A stretch of DNA of 64,000 nt, taken from the NCBI RefSeq assembly GCF_001302265.1, contig NZ_LHQM01000010.1, positions 176,593-240,592 of the forward strand, written 5' to 3'. The notes beneath the pieces were generated by a model, which saw only the letters and a program-made list of their open reading frames with translations, had not been told where the DNA came from and did no database searches. The stretch is from Streptococcus phocae. Lineage in GTDB: Bacteria; Bacillota; Bacilli; Lactobacillales; Streptococcaceae. Within the stretch, counting starts at the first letter, position 1, and each line of letters starts with the position of its first letter. Positions 53,691-63,982 of this stretch are shown one piece after another. The position numbers were made by a program, and so were the translations under genes.

Positions 53691-55049
53691 ATGAGAAAAA
53701 GTAAATTATTATTATCGAAGTTTATGCTAGTGGCTAGTTTAGCTACCGTCATGACTGGTGGTCTTAGCGAGGGAATAGCAGAAACGCCTGTCTTTGCAAC
53801 CACTGAAAAAGTAACTCATAAAAAAAGCAATTCATTAAAAAAAGCAAAACGATATGATACGACAAAAGTTGTCAAAGCCAAGGCATCATCGTCGAAAAAA
53901 AACAAACATATCATTCATACCATAGATAGTTCCATGGACACTGCCTGGGAAGAAGATGCTCCTGGCAGCGGTATTGGTGAGGTTTTATCCTACAAATTTG
54001 ACTCTGCCATTCGGATAGGAAAAGTTCTTATCACAAATGGTGACGTTTCATCTAAAGACAATTATTACAAGAAGAACCGCATTGCTAAAGCAGATGTTAA
54101 ATATTACAATGGCGATGACATGGTTTTATACCAACAAGTAGAGTTGGGTGATACCTATACGAAAAAACCACATCACATTGAGTTAGATAGAAATGTTGAC
54201 GTTGACAGAGTAGATATTGAAGTCACAGCCATTCATCAAGGTAAAAGCAAAGACACATTAGCTGTCTCTGAGGTGACTTTTGGTAACTTAGAGCGCGATA
54301 ATTTTGAAAAGACCTTTAACAAACTGAAAGAAAAATGGGTTACCCCGACTCAAGCGGAAGAATTTATCAAATATGCCGATAAATATGCCGACAAAGCCAT
54401 TGCCATGTCAGCAGTTTCATCACGAACAGAATATTATCGCATGTACGCGAGCAGAAAATATAATTACAAAAAAGATTTTGTAGACAAACTGAAACAAATC
54501 TATAGAGAAAGCGGTGCTTCACACATCGTGAGCAAAAAAGATTTGATGGCAGCCTTTGACAATGCTGCGAGAGGCTATACCATTGGTAGGCAGGAAAACG
54601 GCTTGTTTGTCACAAGTTTTGCTGAAGACACCGTTCTCCTTTATAATGATAAAGGTAAATTGAAATCTGCATCTAATATCGAAGAAGTCAAAGGCGTAGA
54701 TAGTGGAAAATATAAAGATGGGGTCTTCCAGTACGAGTATGACGCTGACCTCACCAAAAACCTTGATAAGTTAAACTATATTAGAACTGCAAACGGTGAC
54801 TCTCCAGGAGCTTCTTCGCTCAATATTCCAGGTTGCCAGACTTGGGCAGGAAAACACATTGAAAACTCAGAAAGTGAATTGATTTTCCCATCAATAGACG
54901 TTAAAGGCATTTCTTCAAAAGATGTTCTTAAAGAAATTCAAAGCAAGGGTTATTTTGAAATTGTAGACCCTAAAGTAGTTGCTCCAAATGGCAAGAGAGT
55001 GAAAGTAAACGGTCGATTCAAAGTCAGACAGATGCAAGATAGAAAGTAG
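53691..55049 (+). CDS. nga: Nga, secreted NAD-glycohydrolase toxin
   Basis: A 452-residue secreted toxin. The start is ATG 53691, behind AAGGTGG; a GTG at 53682 overlaps that site. Signal peptide covers residues about 1-37. An N-terminal translocation domain (about 60-190) is followed by the C-terminal NADase domain with GYTIGRQENGLFVTSFAEDTVLLYNDKG and GCQTWAGKHIENSESELIFPS, which resemble the S. pyogenes enzyme. Nga enters host cells with streptolysin O and depletes NAD+. An intact immunity gene follows, suggesting the enzyme is active. The sequence is diverged from S. pyogenes. Confidence 0.93.
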   Translation: MRKSKLLLSKFMLVASLATVMTGGLSEGIAETPVFATTEKVTHKKSNSLKKAKRYDTTKVVKAKASSSKKNKHIIHTIDSSMDTAWEEDAPGSGIGEVLSYKFDSAIRIGKVLITNGDVSSKDNYYKKNRIAKADVKYYNGDDMVLYQQVELGDTYTKKPHHIELDRNVDVDRVDIEVTAIHQGKSKDTLAVSEVTFGNLERDNFEKTFNKLKEKWVTPTQAEEFIKYADKYADKAIAMSAVSSRTEYYRMYASRKYNYKKDFVDKLKQIYRESGASHIVSKKDLMAAFDNAARGYTIGRQENGLFVTSFAEDTVLLYNDKGKLKSASNIEEVKGVDSGKYKDGVFQYEYDADLTKNLDKLNYIRTANGDSPGASSLNIPGCQTWAGKHIENSESELIFPSIDVKGISSKDVLKEIQSKGYFEIVDPKVVAPNGKRVKVNGRFKVRQMQDRK

Positions 55050-55055
55050 GCAAGC

Positions 55056-55541
55056 ATGTATCAAACACCAAGTGGTTACGATGAGTATAAACAACTCTTT
55101 AATCAAGACTTACAACCTAGTGAATTGGTTCCATATTTCATTGGCGACACAGAGTTTTATAGGATTAACAATAGAGATTCATTCATGTCAGACATATCAG
55201 ATGCTGAGGTGATTTTAGAATATGGCATTTACCCAGCTTTTTTAAACGGTAAAACTCAGATCAAAGAAAACGTTGAAAAAGCCTTAGTGGAGATGTCTTT
55301 AAGTAAACAACCCTTATGTGTTTATCAAGCAGTCCAGTTTCTAAATGCAGAAAACATGCTACGTCAGTATTATGAAACAGTGCCTTTCACCTTAGAACAA
55401 AAAGAGATATTAGCAAATATCAAGGCATCTCTACAGACTGACGAGATGAAAAATGACATGACGCACTATAAGGTTGGAGAATTCGCAAACTACCAAGACA
55501 GCATGCTTGATATGGTAGAAAGAATTATCCTAACATTTTAA
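55056..55541 (+). CDS. ifs: Ifs, intracellular inhibitor of NAD-glycohydrolase
   Basis: A 161-residue cytoplasmic protein with no signal peptide, lying 6 nt after nga and 21 nt before slo. Position and size fit the immunity factor that blocks the NADase active site inside the producing cell. It is acidic and helical (KENVEKALVEMSLSKQPLCVYQAVQFLNAENML in the middle). The assignment rests mostly on synteny plus resemblance. Confidence 0.9.
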   Translation: MYQTPSGYDEYKQLFNQDLQPSELVPYFIGDTEFYRINNRDSFMSDISDAEVILEYGIYPAFLNGKTQIKENVEKALVEMSLSKQPLCVYQAVQFLNAENMLRQYYETVPFTLEQKEILANIKASLQTDEMKNDMTHYKVGEFANYQDSMLDMVERIILTF

Positions 55542-55562
55542 AACAGTATGAAGAGTATATTT

Positions 55563-57269
55563 ATGAAAAAAAATTTAAAACAGTATAGCCGACTAGTTGC
55601 CTTATTATCTGTGGGAGCCATTCTGTGTAATATTATGACAGCCAATGCCGACCCAAATAATAATAAACCACAATCACCAGATGTTACGATTGGCAGTGGC
55701 ACCGATAATATTGAGTTTATTACGGATGGTTCCAATTTAGAACATTTCACACCAGATCCCAAGCTAAATGACCTGCTAAATTCAGAGAACACCATTAAAG
55801 TAAACCCCAAAGAGATGCCACCAGAAGAAGCGTCTGAAAAGAAACAAAAAGATGTGGATGTTGACCATTCTAAAGAAGTAAACGATGGCATTTTTGCATT
55901 AAATTATAACCCAATCGAAATTTTAGCAAAAAATGGGGAAAAGATTGAAAATTTTGTTCCAAAAGAGGGTAAAAAGACACCAGATAAGTTCATCGTTATC
56001 GAAAGAAAGAAACGGGACATCAACACCACACCAGTGGATATATCTATTATTGATTCGGTAACTGATAGAACCTATCCAGGAGCGCTCCAATTAGCTAACA
56101 AGAATTTTACAGAAAATAAACCAGATACTCTAATCACTAAGAGAAAACCACAAAACATTCATATTGACTTGCCAGGTATGGGGGCTAGCGCAACAGTAGA
56201 AGTTAAAAATCCTAATTATGCCAACGTGGCAGCAGCGGTTGACGATTTGGTGAACAAATGGCACGACAATTATTCAGGAGGCAACACCTTGCCAGCCAGA
56301 ACACAGTACTCGGAGTCAATGGTTTACTCAAAATCTCAAATCGAAGCAGCTCTTAATGTCAACAGTAAAGTTTTTGATGGTACGATAGGCATTGACTTTA
56401 ATTCTATTTCTAAAGGGGAAAAGAAAGTCATGATTGCAGCCTATAAGCAGATTTTCTACACTGTATCAGCCACACTTCCGACAAATCCTTCAGATGTCTT
56501 TGATAATTCCGTAACCTTTAATGAATTGACCAAAAAAGGTGTCAGCAATGCTGCGCCACCACTTATGGTAAGTAATGTAGCCTACGGAAGAACTATATTT
56601 GTTAAATTAGAAACCAGCTCTAAGAGCAACGATGTCGAAGCCGCCTTTAGTGCAGCCCTAAAAGGAACAGATGTTAAATCAAAAGGGAAATATTCTGATA
56701 TTTTAGACAACAGTTCATTCACAGCTGTCGTTTTAGGTGGTGACGCCGCTGAACACAACAAGGTTGTCACTAAAGATTTTGATGTGATTCGCTCAGTCAT
56801 CAAGGACAATGCAGCCTTTAGCAGAAAAAACCCGGCTTATCCAATTTCATACACGAGCGTATTCCTCAAAGACAACAAGATTGCTGGTGTTAATAATAGA
56901 AGTGAGTACGTTGAAACCACTTCTACAGAATATACCAGTGGTAAGATTCATTTGACACATCGAGGTGGCTACGTTGCCCAATATCAAATCCTTTGGGATG
57001 AAGTTGATTATGATGATAAAGGCAAAGAAGTCATTACCAAAAAAGCTTGGAACAATAACTGGTACAGTAAAACCTCTCCATTTAACACTGTCATTCCACT
57101 AGCCCCTAATAGTAGAAATATCCGCATTATGGCGCGCGAATGTACTGGACTGGCTTGGGAATGGTGGCGTAAAGTGATAGATGATCAAGCTGTCAAACTA
57201 TCCAAAGAAATCAACGTTGATATCAGTGGAACCACTTTATACCCATCAGGTAGAATCACTTACAAATAG
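55563..57269 (+). CDS. slo: Streptolysin O, cholesterol-dependent cytolysin
   Basis: A 568-residue pore-forming toxin. The start is ATG 55563, with GAAGAG upstream; the ATG at 55548 has no ribosome-binding site. Signal peptide ends near residue 30 (TANA-DP). A variable, polar N-terminal extension (about 30-100) precedes the conserved CDC domains. The undecapeptide [11 protein letters not shown] (residues 526-536) and the cholesterol-recognition Thr-Leu (SGTTLYPSG) are intact. The core is close to S. pyogenes SLO while the N-terminal extension differs greatly. Confidence 0.96.
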   Translation: MKKNLKQYSRLVALLSVGAILCNIMTANADPNNNKPQSPDVTIGSGTDNIEFITDGSNLEHFTPDPKLNDLLNSENTIKVNPKEMPPEEASEKKQKDVDVDHSKEVNDGIFALNYNPIEILAKNGEKIENFVPKEGKKTPDKFIVIERKKRDINTTPVDISIIDSVTDRTYPGALQLANKNFTENKPDTLITKRKPQNIHIDLPGMGASATVEVKNPNYANVAAAVDDLVNKWHDNYSGGNTLPARTQYSESMVYSKSQIEAALNVNSKVFDGTIGIDFNSISKGEKKVMIAAYKQIFYTVSATLPTNPSDVFDNSVTFNELTKKGVSNAAPPLMVSNVAYGRTIFVKLETSSKSNDVEAAFSAALKGTDVKSKGKYSDILDNSSFTAVVLGGDAAEHNKVVTKDFDVIRSVIKDNAAFSRKNPAYPISYTSVFLKDNKIAGVNNRSEYVETTSTEYTSGKIHLTHRGGYVAQYQILWDEVDYDDKGKEVITKKAWNNNWYSKTSPFNTVIPLAPNSRNIRIMARECTGLAWEWWRKVIDDQAVKLSKEINVDISGTTLYPSGRITYK

Positions 57270-57314
57270 CAAAAGACTGTTTTGTCAGCTCTTACGCTAA
57301 AAACAGCTGATGCG

Positions 57315-57365
57315 AAAAAAGCAATCATAGGCGACTGGAAAAGGTTGCTTGTGATTGCTTTTTTT
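57315..57365 (+). terminator. Toxin operon terminator
   Basis: AAAAAAGCAATCA pairs with TGATTGCTTTTTT around a long loop. Confidence 0.85.
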
Positions 57366-57456
57366 ATCGCCATGACCGTTGTTTTTAATTAAAATAATCG
57401 CTTGAAAGGTAATAATTTGTTATCATTAATTAAGAAAAAACTCAAAGGAGACACAA

Positions 57457-58446
57457 ATGAAATATATTGTTAATAAAAGTCACAACCCAGCCTATAACAT
57501 TGCGCTTGAGGCTTATGCTTTTAAAGAACTAATGGACGAAGATGAATTGTTCATTCTTTGGATTAACGAGCCGGCTATCATTATTGGTAGGCACCAAAAC
57601 ACTATCCAAGAAATCAACAAAGAATACACTGACCAACATGGCATCCATGTAGTGCGTCGATTATCTGGTGGTGGAGCTGTTTACCATGATTTAAACAATT
57701 TAAATTATACCATTATCTCAAACAAGACAACTGAAGGGGCTTTTGATTTTAAAACCTTTTCACAACCTGTTATTGAAACCTTAGCTGACTTGGGCGTGAC
57801 AGCGACTTTTACAGGCCGTAATGACCTGGAAATCGATGGGAAAAAAATCTGTGGGAATGCCCAAGCATATTACAAAGGTCGTATGATGCACCACGGTTGC
57901 TTGCTGTTTGACGTTGACATGTCTGTTTTAGCAGATGCTTTAAAAGTGAGCAAGGACAAAATCGAATCAAAAGGCATCAAGTCGGTTAGAGCGCGCGTGA
58001 CCAATATTTTAGATGAATTGCCAGTTAAAATAACAGTGGATGAATTTGCAGATAGTATCTTAAATAAAATGAAAGAAACTTATCCTGATATGACAGAGTA
58101 TGTGCTATCAGAAGCAGAGCTAGCTCATATTCAACAATCAGCTACCGAGCAATTTGGCAGTTGGGACTGGACTTATGGTCAAGCTCCTGAATATACAATT
58201 GAACGTCATGTTCGTTATTCTGCAGGGAAAATATCAACCTTTGCCAATGTAGAAACATCTGTGATTAAAAACCTTAAAATTTACGGGGATTTCTTTGGCA
58301 TCAAGGATGTGAAAGATATCGAAGAGCTGCTAGTGGGATGTCGCTATGACTACAAACATATTCTTGAGAGACTACAAACACTTGACACGACTCAGTACTT
58401 TTCACGCATGACTGTAGAAGAAATAGCCAAAGCCATTGTGGCTTAA
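57457..58446 (+). CDS. lplA: LplA, lipoate-protein ligase A
   Basis: A 329-residue lipoate ligase that scavenges lipoate and attaches it to lipoyl-lysines. Motifs are RRLSGGGAVYHDLNNLNY (about residues 68-85), GRNDLEIDGKKICGNAQ with catalytic Lys and HHGCLLFDVD. The C-terminal accessory domain is present, so the protein is full length. The aco lipoyl-domain enzymes nearby are its natural targets, with the toxin operon lying between. AAAGGAG precedes the ATG. Confidence 0.94.
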   Translation: MKYIVNKSHNPAYNIALEAYAFKELMDEDELFILWINEPAIIIGRHQNTIQEINKEYTDQHGIHVVRRLSGGGAVYHDLNNLNYTIISNKTTEGAFDFKTFSQPVIETLADLGVTATFTGRNDLEIDGKKICGNAQAYYKGRMMHHGCLLFDVDMSVLADALKVSKDKIESKGIKSVRARVTNILDELPVKITVDEFADSILNKMKETYPDMTEYVLSEAELAHIQQSATEQFGSWDWTYGQAPEYTIERHVRYSAGKISTFANVETSVIKNLKIYGDFFGIKDVKDIEELLVGCRYDYKHILERLQTLDTTQYFSRMTVEEIAKAIVA

Positions 58447-58448
58447 TC

Positions 58449-58486
58449 AAAAAAGACCTAACACTTATAAATGCTAGGTCTTTTTT
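58449..58486. terminator. Bidirectional terminator between lplA and gatD
   Basis: AAAAAAGACCTA/TAGGTCTTTTTT stem between convergent genes. Confidence 0.92.
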
Positions 58487-58492
58487 AGTGCG

Positions 58493-59284
58493 CTAAGCTT
58501 TTTTATGCTTGGCTTTACTTTTGTTCTCCGTATAATCTTCAGCTTCTTCTTTGCTTAAAATCTCTTCATATTTTTTTAGTGAAATATCTGGACCATATTT
58601 CTTTTTCAAAGCAGTCACAACTAGGCGATAGGCTAAGCGTGGGTTTCGAGATAAGATAGGACCGTGGAAGTAGCTGCCGTAAACATTTTTATAATGAACG
58701 CCTTCCGTTTGGTCTTCTTTATTATTTCCCTTACCATAGATGACACGCCCTAGAGGTTTTTCGTCATCAGCTAAGAAGGTTCTACCTTGATGGTTTTCAA
58801 ATCCATAATAAGTCTCATTAAACTCATCGTTGTGAATTTTGATGTCACCAATAAAGCGACTGTTATTTTGGTTTAAGGTATAGTGCTTCATGATGCCGGT
58901 GCCATCAATTTTGACCCCATTTGCTTGCACGTAATATTGTCCGAGGAGTTGAAAGCCACCACAAATGGCTAAGACCACTTTTTCTTGGTGGATATAATCA
59001 GCCAGCGCTTCTTTTTTCATGGGCAAATCCTTGGCAACAATGGATTGTTCGTAATCTTGACCCCCTCCAAAAAAGACGATGTCGTAATGCTCTTGGTCAA
59101 AAGTATCGTCAATAGAAACAATATCTACGGTCACCTTGGCATCTAATTTTTCAGCGATGTATTTGATCATGAGCACATTGCCGTTGTCCCCATAAGTGTT
59201 TAAAAGGTTGCCATACAGGTGAGCGACATTAATGCTGTAGTCGTAGTGACGATTATCTGGAGACTGTAACGTTGTGTAGGTCAT
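58493..59284 (-). CDS. gatD: GatD, glutamine amidotransferase for lipid II amidation
   Basis: A 263-residue class I (CobQ/CobB-like) glutaminase. The catalytic Cys is in [12 protein letters not shown] (about residue 107), with the earlier [10 protein letters not shown] and a C-terminal His in [19 protein letters not shown]. It supplies ammonia to MurT, which amidates D-glutamate of lipid II to D-isoglutamine, needed for peptidoglycan cross-linking. A Lys-rich tail ends the protein. Overlaps murT by one base. Confidence 0.93.
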   Translation of the reverse strand: MTYTTLQSPDNRHYDYSINVAHLYGNLLNTYGDNGNVLMIKYIAEKLDAKVTVDIVSIDDTFDQEHYDIVFFGGGQDYEQSIVAKDLPMKKEALADYIHQEKVVLAICGGFQLLGQYYVQANGVKIDGTGIMKHYTLNQNNSRFIGDIKIHNDEFNETYYGFENHQGRTFLADDEKPLGRVIYGKGNNKEDQTEGVHYKNVYGSYFHGPILSRNPRLAYRLVVTALKKKYGPDISLKKYEEILSKEEAEDYTENKSKAKHKKA

Positions 59285-60627
59285 TAGTTCATCTCCTTAT
59301 CTATAATATTGTGGTTTGCTAGCAATTCACGAAAAGCTAACATGGCCGTATAAGTCGCTAAAATATAAGCGTGATCGGCCTTTTGATGTTTGATGGCCTC
59401 AAGAACAGTCTCTATTTTTTCAGAGTGTGATAATTTACTGTCGTCGAATCCTGTCACACGGAGTCGGCGCGCCATTTCTGTATGTCTCTCTCCAGCGACA
59501 TGGATTTCAGTAATATCCATATGGTTGATCAGTTCAAAATCAGCATCCCAAATCCAGCTAGTGTCAATACCATCGGCATAGTTAGCGTTAAGCAAGACAG
59601 AAAGGCTAAAGGAATAATCAGCCAAACGAATCATCTCTAAGGCTTGGCTAGCACCGACCGGGTTTTTGATTAAGACCAAGGTGCATGATTTATCACCAAT
59701 GGTAAAGGTTTCTTGACGGCCAAAAACAGCCTTACTTTTATTAAATCCAGCCTTGATTTTATCAGATGGCACCCCGAAAAATTCGGCAACAGCCACGGCT
59801 GCGAGAGCATTGTAGATGTTATAAAGTCCCCCGACGTTGATTTTATATTCTTGTCCATCAATGATAAATTCAGAGCTTTGATTGGTTAATTTTGTCAGTT
59901 GCGTCAATTTGTAGTCGAGTTTAGGGCGTTGAAATTGACAGTTGAGGCAAATAAAATCTCCTAAATTGGCATAGGTGTTGAGACGGTATTGAAGGATGTG
60001 CTCACATCGCGGACAGATAATCCCTTCAGTATTATAGTGTGCGAGGGTCGGTTCATGTTTTGGGGTATCAAAACCATAGTACTTGATGGGGTTTGCTAGC
60101 TGTTTTGATGAAAAAATGGGGCTATCGCCATTTGCTAATATGGTTGCCTCAGGGGCTTGGCTAGCACCGTCTACAATCATCTGATAAGTGGTATAAATCT
60201 CACCATAGCGATCCATCTGGTCACGAAAAATATTGGTATACACAAAGAGACTAGGTTTGAGGTATGTTGTGATTTTTGGCAGGCTAGCTTCATCGATTTC
60301 TAAAACCGCAATTTGCTTGCCAGATTTTCCTTTTTTAGCAGACAAAAAAGTAGAAGCGATACCAGTAATCATGTTGGCACCACTTGGATTTGTCAATACT
60401 TCGCCAAAAGCCTCTCTCAAGATACCCACGGTTAACGCAGTTGTCAACGTTTTTCCATTTGTGCCTGTCACCACTACAATTTCGTAGTTTTTAGCTAGGG
60501 TTTTTAGGATATCTTTATCTAAGGATAAGGCTAAGCTTCCTGGGTAAGTGGAACCACGCCCCATTTTATTCAATACCATTTGTGCAGTTTTTCCGGCTGT
60601 TAAGCCAAGTAATGTCTTTAGTTTCAT
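59284..60627 (-). CDS. murT: MurT, lipid II isoglutaminyl synthase, Mur-ligase subunit
   Basis: A 447-residue Mur-ligase-like ATPase. The P-loop is [18 protein letters not shown] (about residues 53-70), with the Mur motif EIDEASLP and [12 protein letters not shown] in the C-terminal domain. A four-cysteine zinc ribbon (CPRC...CLNC, about residues 203-230), typical of MurT, is intact. It activates the alpha-carboxylate of D-Glu in lipid II and uses ammonia from GatD. The minus-strand start is divergent from cdaA across 102 nt. Confidence 0.94.
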   Translation of the reverse strand: MKLKTLLGLTAGKTAQMVLNKMGRGSTYPGSLALSLDKDILKTLAKNYEIVVVTGTNGKTLTTALTVGILREAFGEVLTNPSGANMITGIASTFLSAKKGKSGKQIAVLEIDEASLPKITTYLKPSLFVYTNIFRDQMDRYGEIYTTYQMIVDGASQAPEATILANGDSPIFSSKQLANPIKYYGFDTPKHEPTLAHYNTEGIICPRCEHILQYRLNTYANLGDFICLNCQFQRPKLDYKLTQLTKLTNQSSEFIIDGQEYKINVGGLYNIYNALAAVAVAEFFGVPSDKIKAGFNKSKAVFGRQETFTIGDKSCTLVLIKNPVGASQALEMIRLADYSFSLSVLLNANYADGIDTSWIWDADFELINHMDITEIHVAGERHTEMARRLRVTGFDDSKLSHSEKIETVLEAIKHQKADHAYILATYTAMLAFRELLANHNIIDKEMN

Positions 60628-60729
60628 GTTTATATTTTATCACAACTTCATAACTTTTAGATAAAGAAAAACTCTTCCAAACATGATATAATAGTAGAGG
60701 TATCTGTTTGACATAGAAATGAGAATTGT

Positions 60730-61581
60730 ATGAGAAATTTATCAAGTATTGACACAAAATTTTTACTAAGCCTATTTGATGATCCTTGGATGTTTATTGT
60801 CCATCTGCTGGATATCGTGATTGTCGCCTATGTGATTTATCGTTTTATCAAATCTTTGGCGGGAACCAAGATTATGTCTTTGGTCCAAGGGGTCATATTC
60901 TTTATCATTATCCGATTTATCGCTGAATGGATTGGCTTTACAACTATTACCTATTTGATGAATCAGGTGATTACCTATGGGGTTATTGCTGGTGTTATTA
61001 TTTTTGCACCAGAGATTCGATCAGGTCTTGAAAAATTTGGCCGCTCCACTCAGGTATTTCTCCCAAAACAAACGTTAAGTGGAGAAGAACTGGTTATTAA
61101 CGCCTTATTAAAATCGGTAGCCTATATGAGTCCTCGAAAGATTGGCGCCTTGATTGTGATTGAGCAGACACAAACGTTACAAGAGTATATCACAACAGGA
61201 ATTCCATTGAATGCCGATATTTCAAGTCAACTATTAATCAATATTTTTATCCCTAATACCCCTCTTCATGACGGGGCAGTGATTGTATCACACAACAAAA
61301 TAGTGGCTGCCTGTGCTTACCTGCCACTTTCCGAATCAATGAACATCTCAAAAGAATTTGGCACACGCCACAGGGCAGCGATTGGCTTGTCTGAAAACTC
61401 AGATGCCTTAACCATTATCGTGTCTGAGGAAACAGGAGCTATCTCAGTAGCTCGTAAGGGGCAGTTTCTACATGATCTGTCTTCAGAAACCTTTGAAACA
61501 GTCCTTAGGACACACTTAATTGATGATTCTAGCGTGGTACTGCCTTGGTACAAGAAAATTTGGGGAGGACAAGTCAAATGA
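60730..61581 (+). CDS. cdaA: CdaA, membrane diadenylate cyclase
   Basis: A 283-residue enzyme making c-di-AMP. Three N-terminal transmembrane helices (about residues 15-90) lead to the DAC domain with the DGA motif in TPLHDGAVIVSHNKIVAA and the RHR motif in FGTRHRAAIGLSE. TATAAT lies near 60689. cdaR overlaps by 4 nt and glmM follows, the conserved cdaA-cdaR-glmM operon that links second messenger and cell-wall precursor synthesis. Confidence 0.95.
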   Translation: MRNLSSIDTKFLLSLFDDPWMFIVHLLDIVIVAYVIYRFIKSLAGTKIMSLVQGVIFFIIIRFIAEWIGFTTITYLMNQVITYGVIAGVIIFAPEIRSGLEKFGRSTQVFLPKQTLSGEELVINALLKSVAYMSPRKIGALIVIEQTQTLQEYITTGIPLNADISSQLLINIFIPNTPLHDGAVIVSHNKIVAACAYLPLSESMNISKEFGTRHRAAIGLSENSDALTIIVSEETGAISVARKGQFLHDLSSETFETVLRTHLIDDSSVVLPWYKKIWGGQVK

Positions 61582-62534
61582 AAAGATTTCTAAACAGTCG
61601 CATATGGCTAGGACTTGTTTCGCTTTTTTTGGCGATTCTTCTCTTTTTAACGGCAGCGTCTAGCAATCATAACAATTCGGGGTCGCAAATTTATAGCCCG
61701 CTAGAAACTTACACGCATACTTTAAAAGATGTCCCGGTTGACATGAAGTATGATAATGAAAAATATTTTATCAGCGGTTATTCCTACAGTGCAGAGGTTT
61801 ACCTGACCTCGACAAATCGTATCAAATTAGACTCAGAGGTTAATAGTGATACGCGAAACTTTAAGATTGTTGCAGATTTGACCAAAAGCAAGCCAGGGAC
61901 GGTAAACGTTCCCTTGAAAATTGAAAATTTGCCGTCAGGCGTGACAGCGACAGTGTCTCCTGAGACCATATCGGTAACCATTGGTAAAAAGGAATCCAAA
62001 ACCTTTCCAGTGCGTGGCAGTGTTGATGCCAAGCAGATTGCTGACGGTTATGAAATCACTAAAATAGAAGCAGGCATTGATAAAGCTGAGGTAACTAGCG
62101 ATGAGTCAACCATTGCTTTGATTGACCACGTGATTGCTAAATTGCCAGAAGATCAAATTTTGGATGCTGATTACAGCAGTCGAGTGACCCTACAGGCTGT
62201 GGCAGCAGATGGGACAATTTTAGCCAGTGCGATTGATCCTGCCAAAGCGAATTTATTTGTTTCTGTCAAAAAAATCACAAAATCAGTCCCTATCAGAGTA
62301 GAAGCTGTCGGACTCATGGACGATTCTTTGTCAGATATTCAGTATAAATTATCAAAACAAACAGCCATCATCACAGGAAGACGCGATGTTTTGGATACAA
62401 TTGATGAGATTGTCGCTAAGGTAGATATTTCTGATGTGACCAAGAACACGACAAAAGCGGTGAGTCTAGCTTCTAGTCAATTTGCCATTGATCCTTCAGT
62501 GGTCACTGTTCAGTTGACAACAACTAAGAAATAA
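61578..62534 (+). CDS. cdaR: CdaR, YbbR-domain regulator of CdaA
   Basis: A 318-residue membrane-anchored extracytoplasmic protein. The start is ATG 61578 (ATGA overlap with cdaA, with GGAGGA upstream). A single N-terminal transmembrane helix (residues about 8-27) is followed by three repeated YbbR beta-domains (for example VPLKIENLPSGVTATVSPETISVTI). It binds CdaA in the membrane and modulates cyclase activity. Length is typical. Confidence 0.92.
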   Translation: MKRFLNSRIWLGLVSLFLAILLFLTAASSNHNNSGSQIYSPLETYTHTLKDVPVDMKYDNEKYFISGYSYSAEVYLTSTNRIKLDSEVNSDTRNFKIVADLTKSKPGTVNVPLKIENLPSGVTATVSPETISVTIGKKESKTFPVRGSVDAKQIADGYEITKIEAGIDKAEVTSDESTIALIDHVIAKLPEDQILDADYSSRVTLQAVAADGTILASAIDPAKANLFVSVKKITKSVPIRVEAVGLMDDSLSDIQYKLSKQTAIITGRRDVLDTIDEIVAKVDISDVTKNTTKAVSLASSQFAIDPSVVTVQLTTTKK

Positions 62535-62559
62535 AGGATAATAGCTAGGTATATTGAAT

Positions 62560-62589
62560 GGAGGAAGCCTACGGGCTTATATAATTATG
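62560..62589 (+). promoter_or_regulatory. glmM ribosome-binding site with hairpin spacer
   Basis: GGAGG (62560-62564) lies 22 nt from the glmM ATG, too far for normal use. The next bases, 62565-62578, form a 5-bp stem (AAGCC/GGCTT) closed by the tetraloop C(TACG)G. Folding it leaves 8 nt between the site and the ATG. Confidence 0.7.
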
Positions 62590-63939
62590 GGAAAATATTT
62601 TGGAACAGATGGTGTTCGTGGGGAAGCCAACGTTGAGTTGACCCCAGAGTTAGCCTTTAAACTTGGTCGATTTGGTGGCTATGTGTTAAGCCAACATGAG
62701 ACTGACAGACCAAAAGTTTTTGTAGCTCGCGATACTCGTATTTCTGGACAAATGTTAGAATCAGCTCTAATTGCTGGACTACTATCTGTTGGTATTGAAG
62801 TGTATAAATTAGGTGTCCTTGCGACACCAGGTGTTTCTTATCTTGTGAGAACGGAAAAAGCTAGTGCAGGAATCATGATTTCAGCAAGTCATAACCCAGC
62901 TCTAGATAATGGCATCAAATTTTTTGGAAGTGATGGCTTTAAACTAGCCGACGACCAAGAGTTAGAAATAGAGACCCTCTTAGATGGCGCTAGTGATGAC
63001 TTGCCTCGTCCAAGTGCAGAAGGATTGGGAACCTTGGTTGATTATCCTGAAGGCATTCGCAAGTATGAAAAATTCTTGGTAACTACTGGAGTTGATCTAG
63101 AGGGCATGAAAATCGCTCTTGATACTGCTAATGGTGCAGCATCAGTATCAGCACGTGATGTTTTCTTGGATTTAAATGGTGACATTTCAGTCATTGGAGA
63201 AACGCCTAATGGTCTTAACATCAATGATGGTGTAGGTTCAACACACCCTGAAAAACTTCAGGCTTTGGTTTTAGAAACACAGTCAGATTTAGGTCTAGCC
63301 TTTGATGGCGATAGCGACCGCTTGATTGCTGTTGATGAGCAGGGGCAAATTGTAGATGGTGATAAAATCATGTTTATCATTGGAAAGTACCTTTCTGAAA
63401 AAGGGTTACTAGCCAAAAACACTATTGTCACTACAGTTATGTCTAACTTGGGATTCCACAAAGCTCTGGACAATATAGGTATTAACAAAGCTGTCACAGC
63501 AGTAGGTGACCGCTATGTTGTCGAGGAAATGCGTCAGTCTGGTTATAATTTCGGTGGTGAGCAGTCTGGGCATGTCATCATTATGGATTACAACACCACA
63601 GGAGATGGGCAACTGACAGCCATTCAGCTAGCAAAAGTTATGAAAGAAATAGGAAAACCTCTTTCTGAACTAGCCAAGCAGGTAATGGTTTATCCCCAAA
63701 AACTTGTTAACATCAAGGTAGACAATCGTATGAAAAACAAAGCTATGGAGATACCAGCAATTGCAGCAGTCATCGATAAGATGGAAACTGAAATGGCAGG
63801 AAATGGTCGCATCTTAGTGAGACCAAGTGGAACAGAGCCTTTGTTGCGCGTGATGGCAGAAGCACCAACACATGAGGCGGTAGACTACTATGTAGACACC
63901 ATTGCTCAGGTGGTTCGTGCTGAAATCGGCATTGCTTAA
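62587..63939 (+). CDS. glmM: GlmM, phosphoglucosamine mutase
   Basis: A 450-residue alpha-phosphohexomutase converting glucosamine-6-phosphate to glucosamine-1-phosphate for peptidoglycan. ATG 62587 gives the usual [13 protein letters not shown]-terminus; a TTG at 62554 is in frame but upstream of the ribosome-binding site. The phosphoserine loop is [20 protein letters not shown] (Ser about residue 100), the metal loop [12 protein letters not shown], the sugar-binding loop GGEQSGH and the phosphate-binding loop [12 protein letters not shown]. All are intact. Confidence 0.96.
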   Translation: MGKYFGTDGVRGEANVELTPELAFKLGRFGGYVLSQHETDRPKVFVARDTRISGQMLESALIAGLLSVGIEVYKLGVLATPGVSYLVRTEKASAGIMISASHNPALDNGIKFFGSDGFKLADDQELEIETLLDGASDDLPRPSAEGLGTLVDYPEGIRKYEKFLVTTGVDLEGMKIALDTANGAASVSARDVFLDLNGDISVIGETPNGLNINDGVGSTHPEKLQALVLETQSDLGLAFDGDSDRLIAVDEQGQIVDGDKIMFIIGKYLSEKGLLAKNTIVTTVMSNLGFHKALDNIGINKAVTAVGDRYVVEEMRQSGYNFGGEQSGHVIIMDYNTTGDGQLTAIQLAKVMKEIGKPLSELAKQVMVYPQKLVNIKVDNRMKNKAMEIPAIAAVIDKMETEMAGNGRILVRPSGTEPLLRVMAEAPTHEAVDYYVDTIAQVVRAEIGIA

Positions 63940-63982
63940 AGTCTAATAACATATTTTGAAAAAAAGACCCCCCTTTGTCCGT

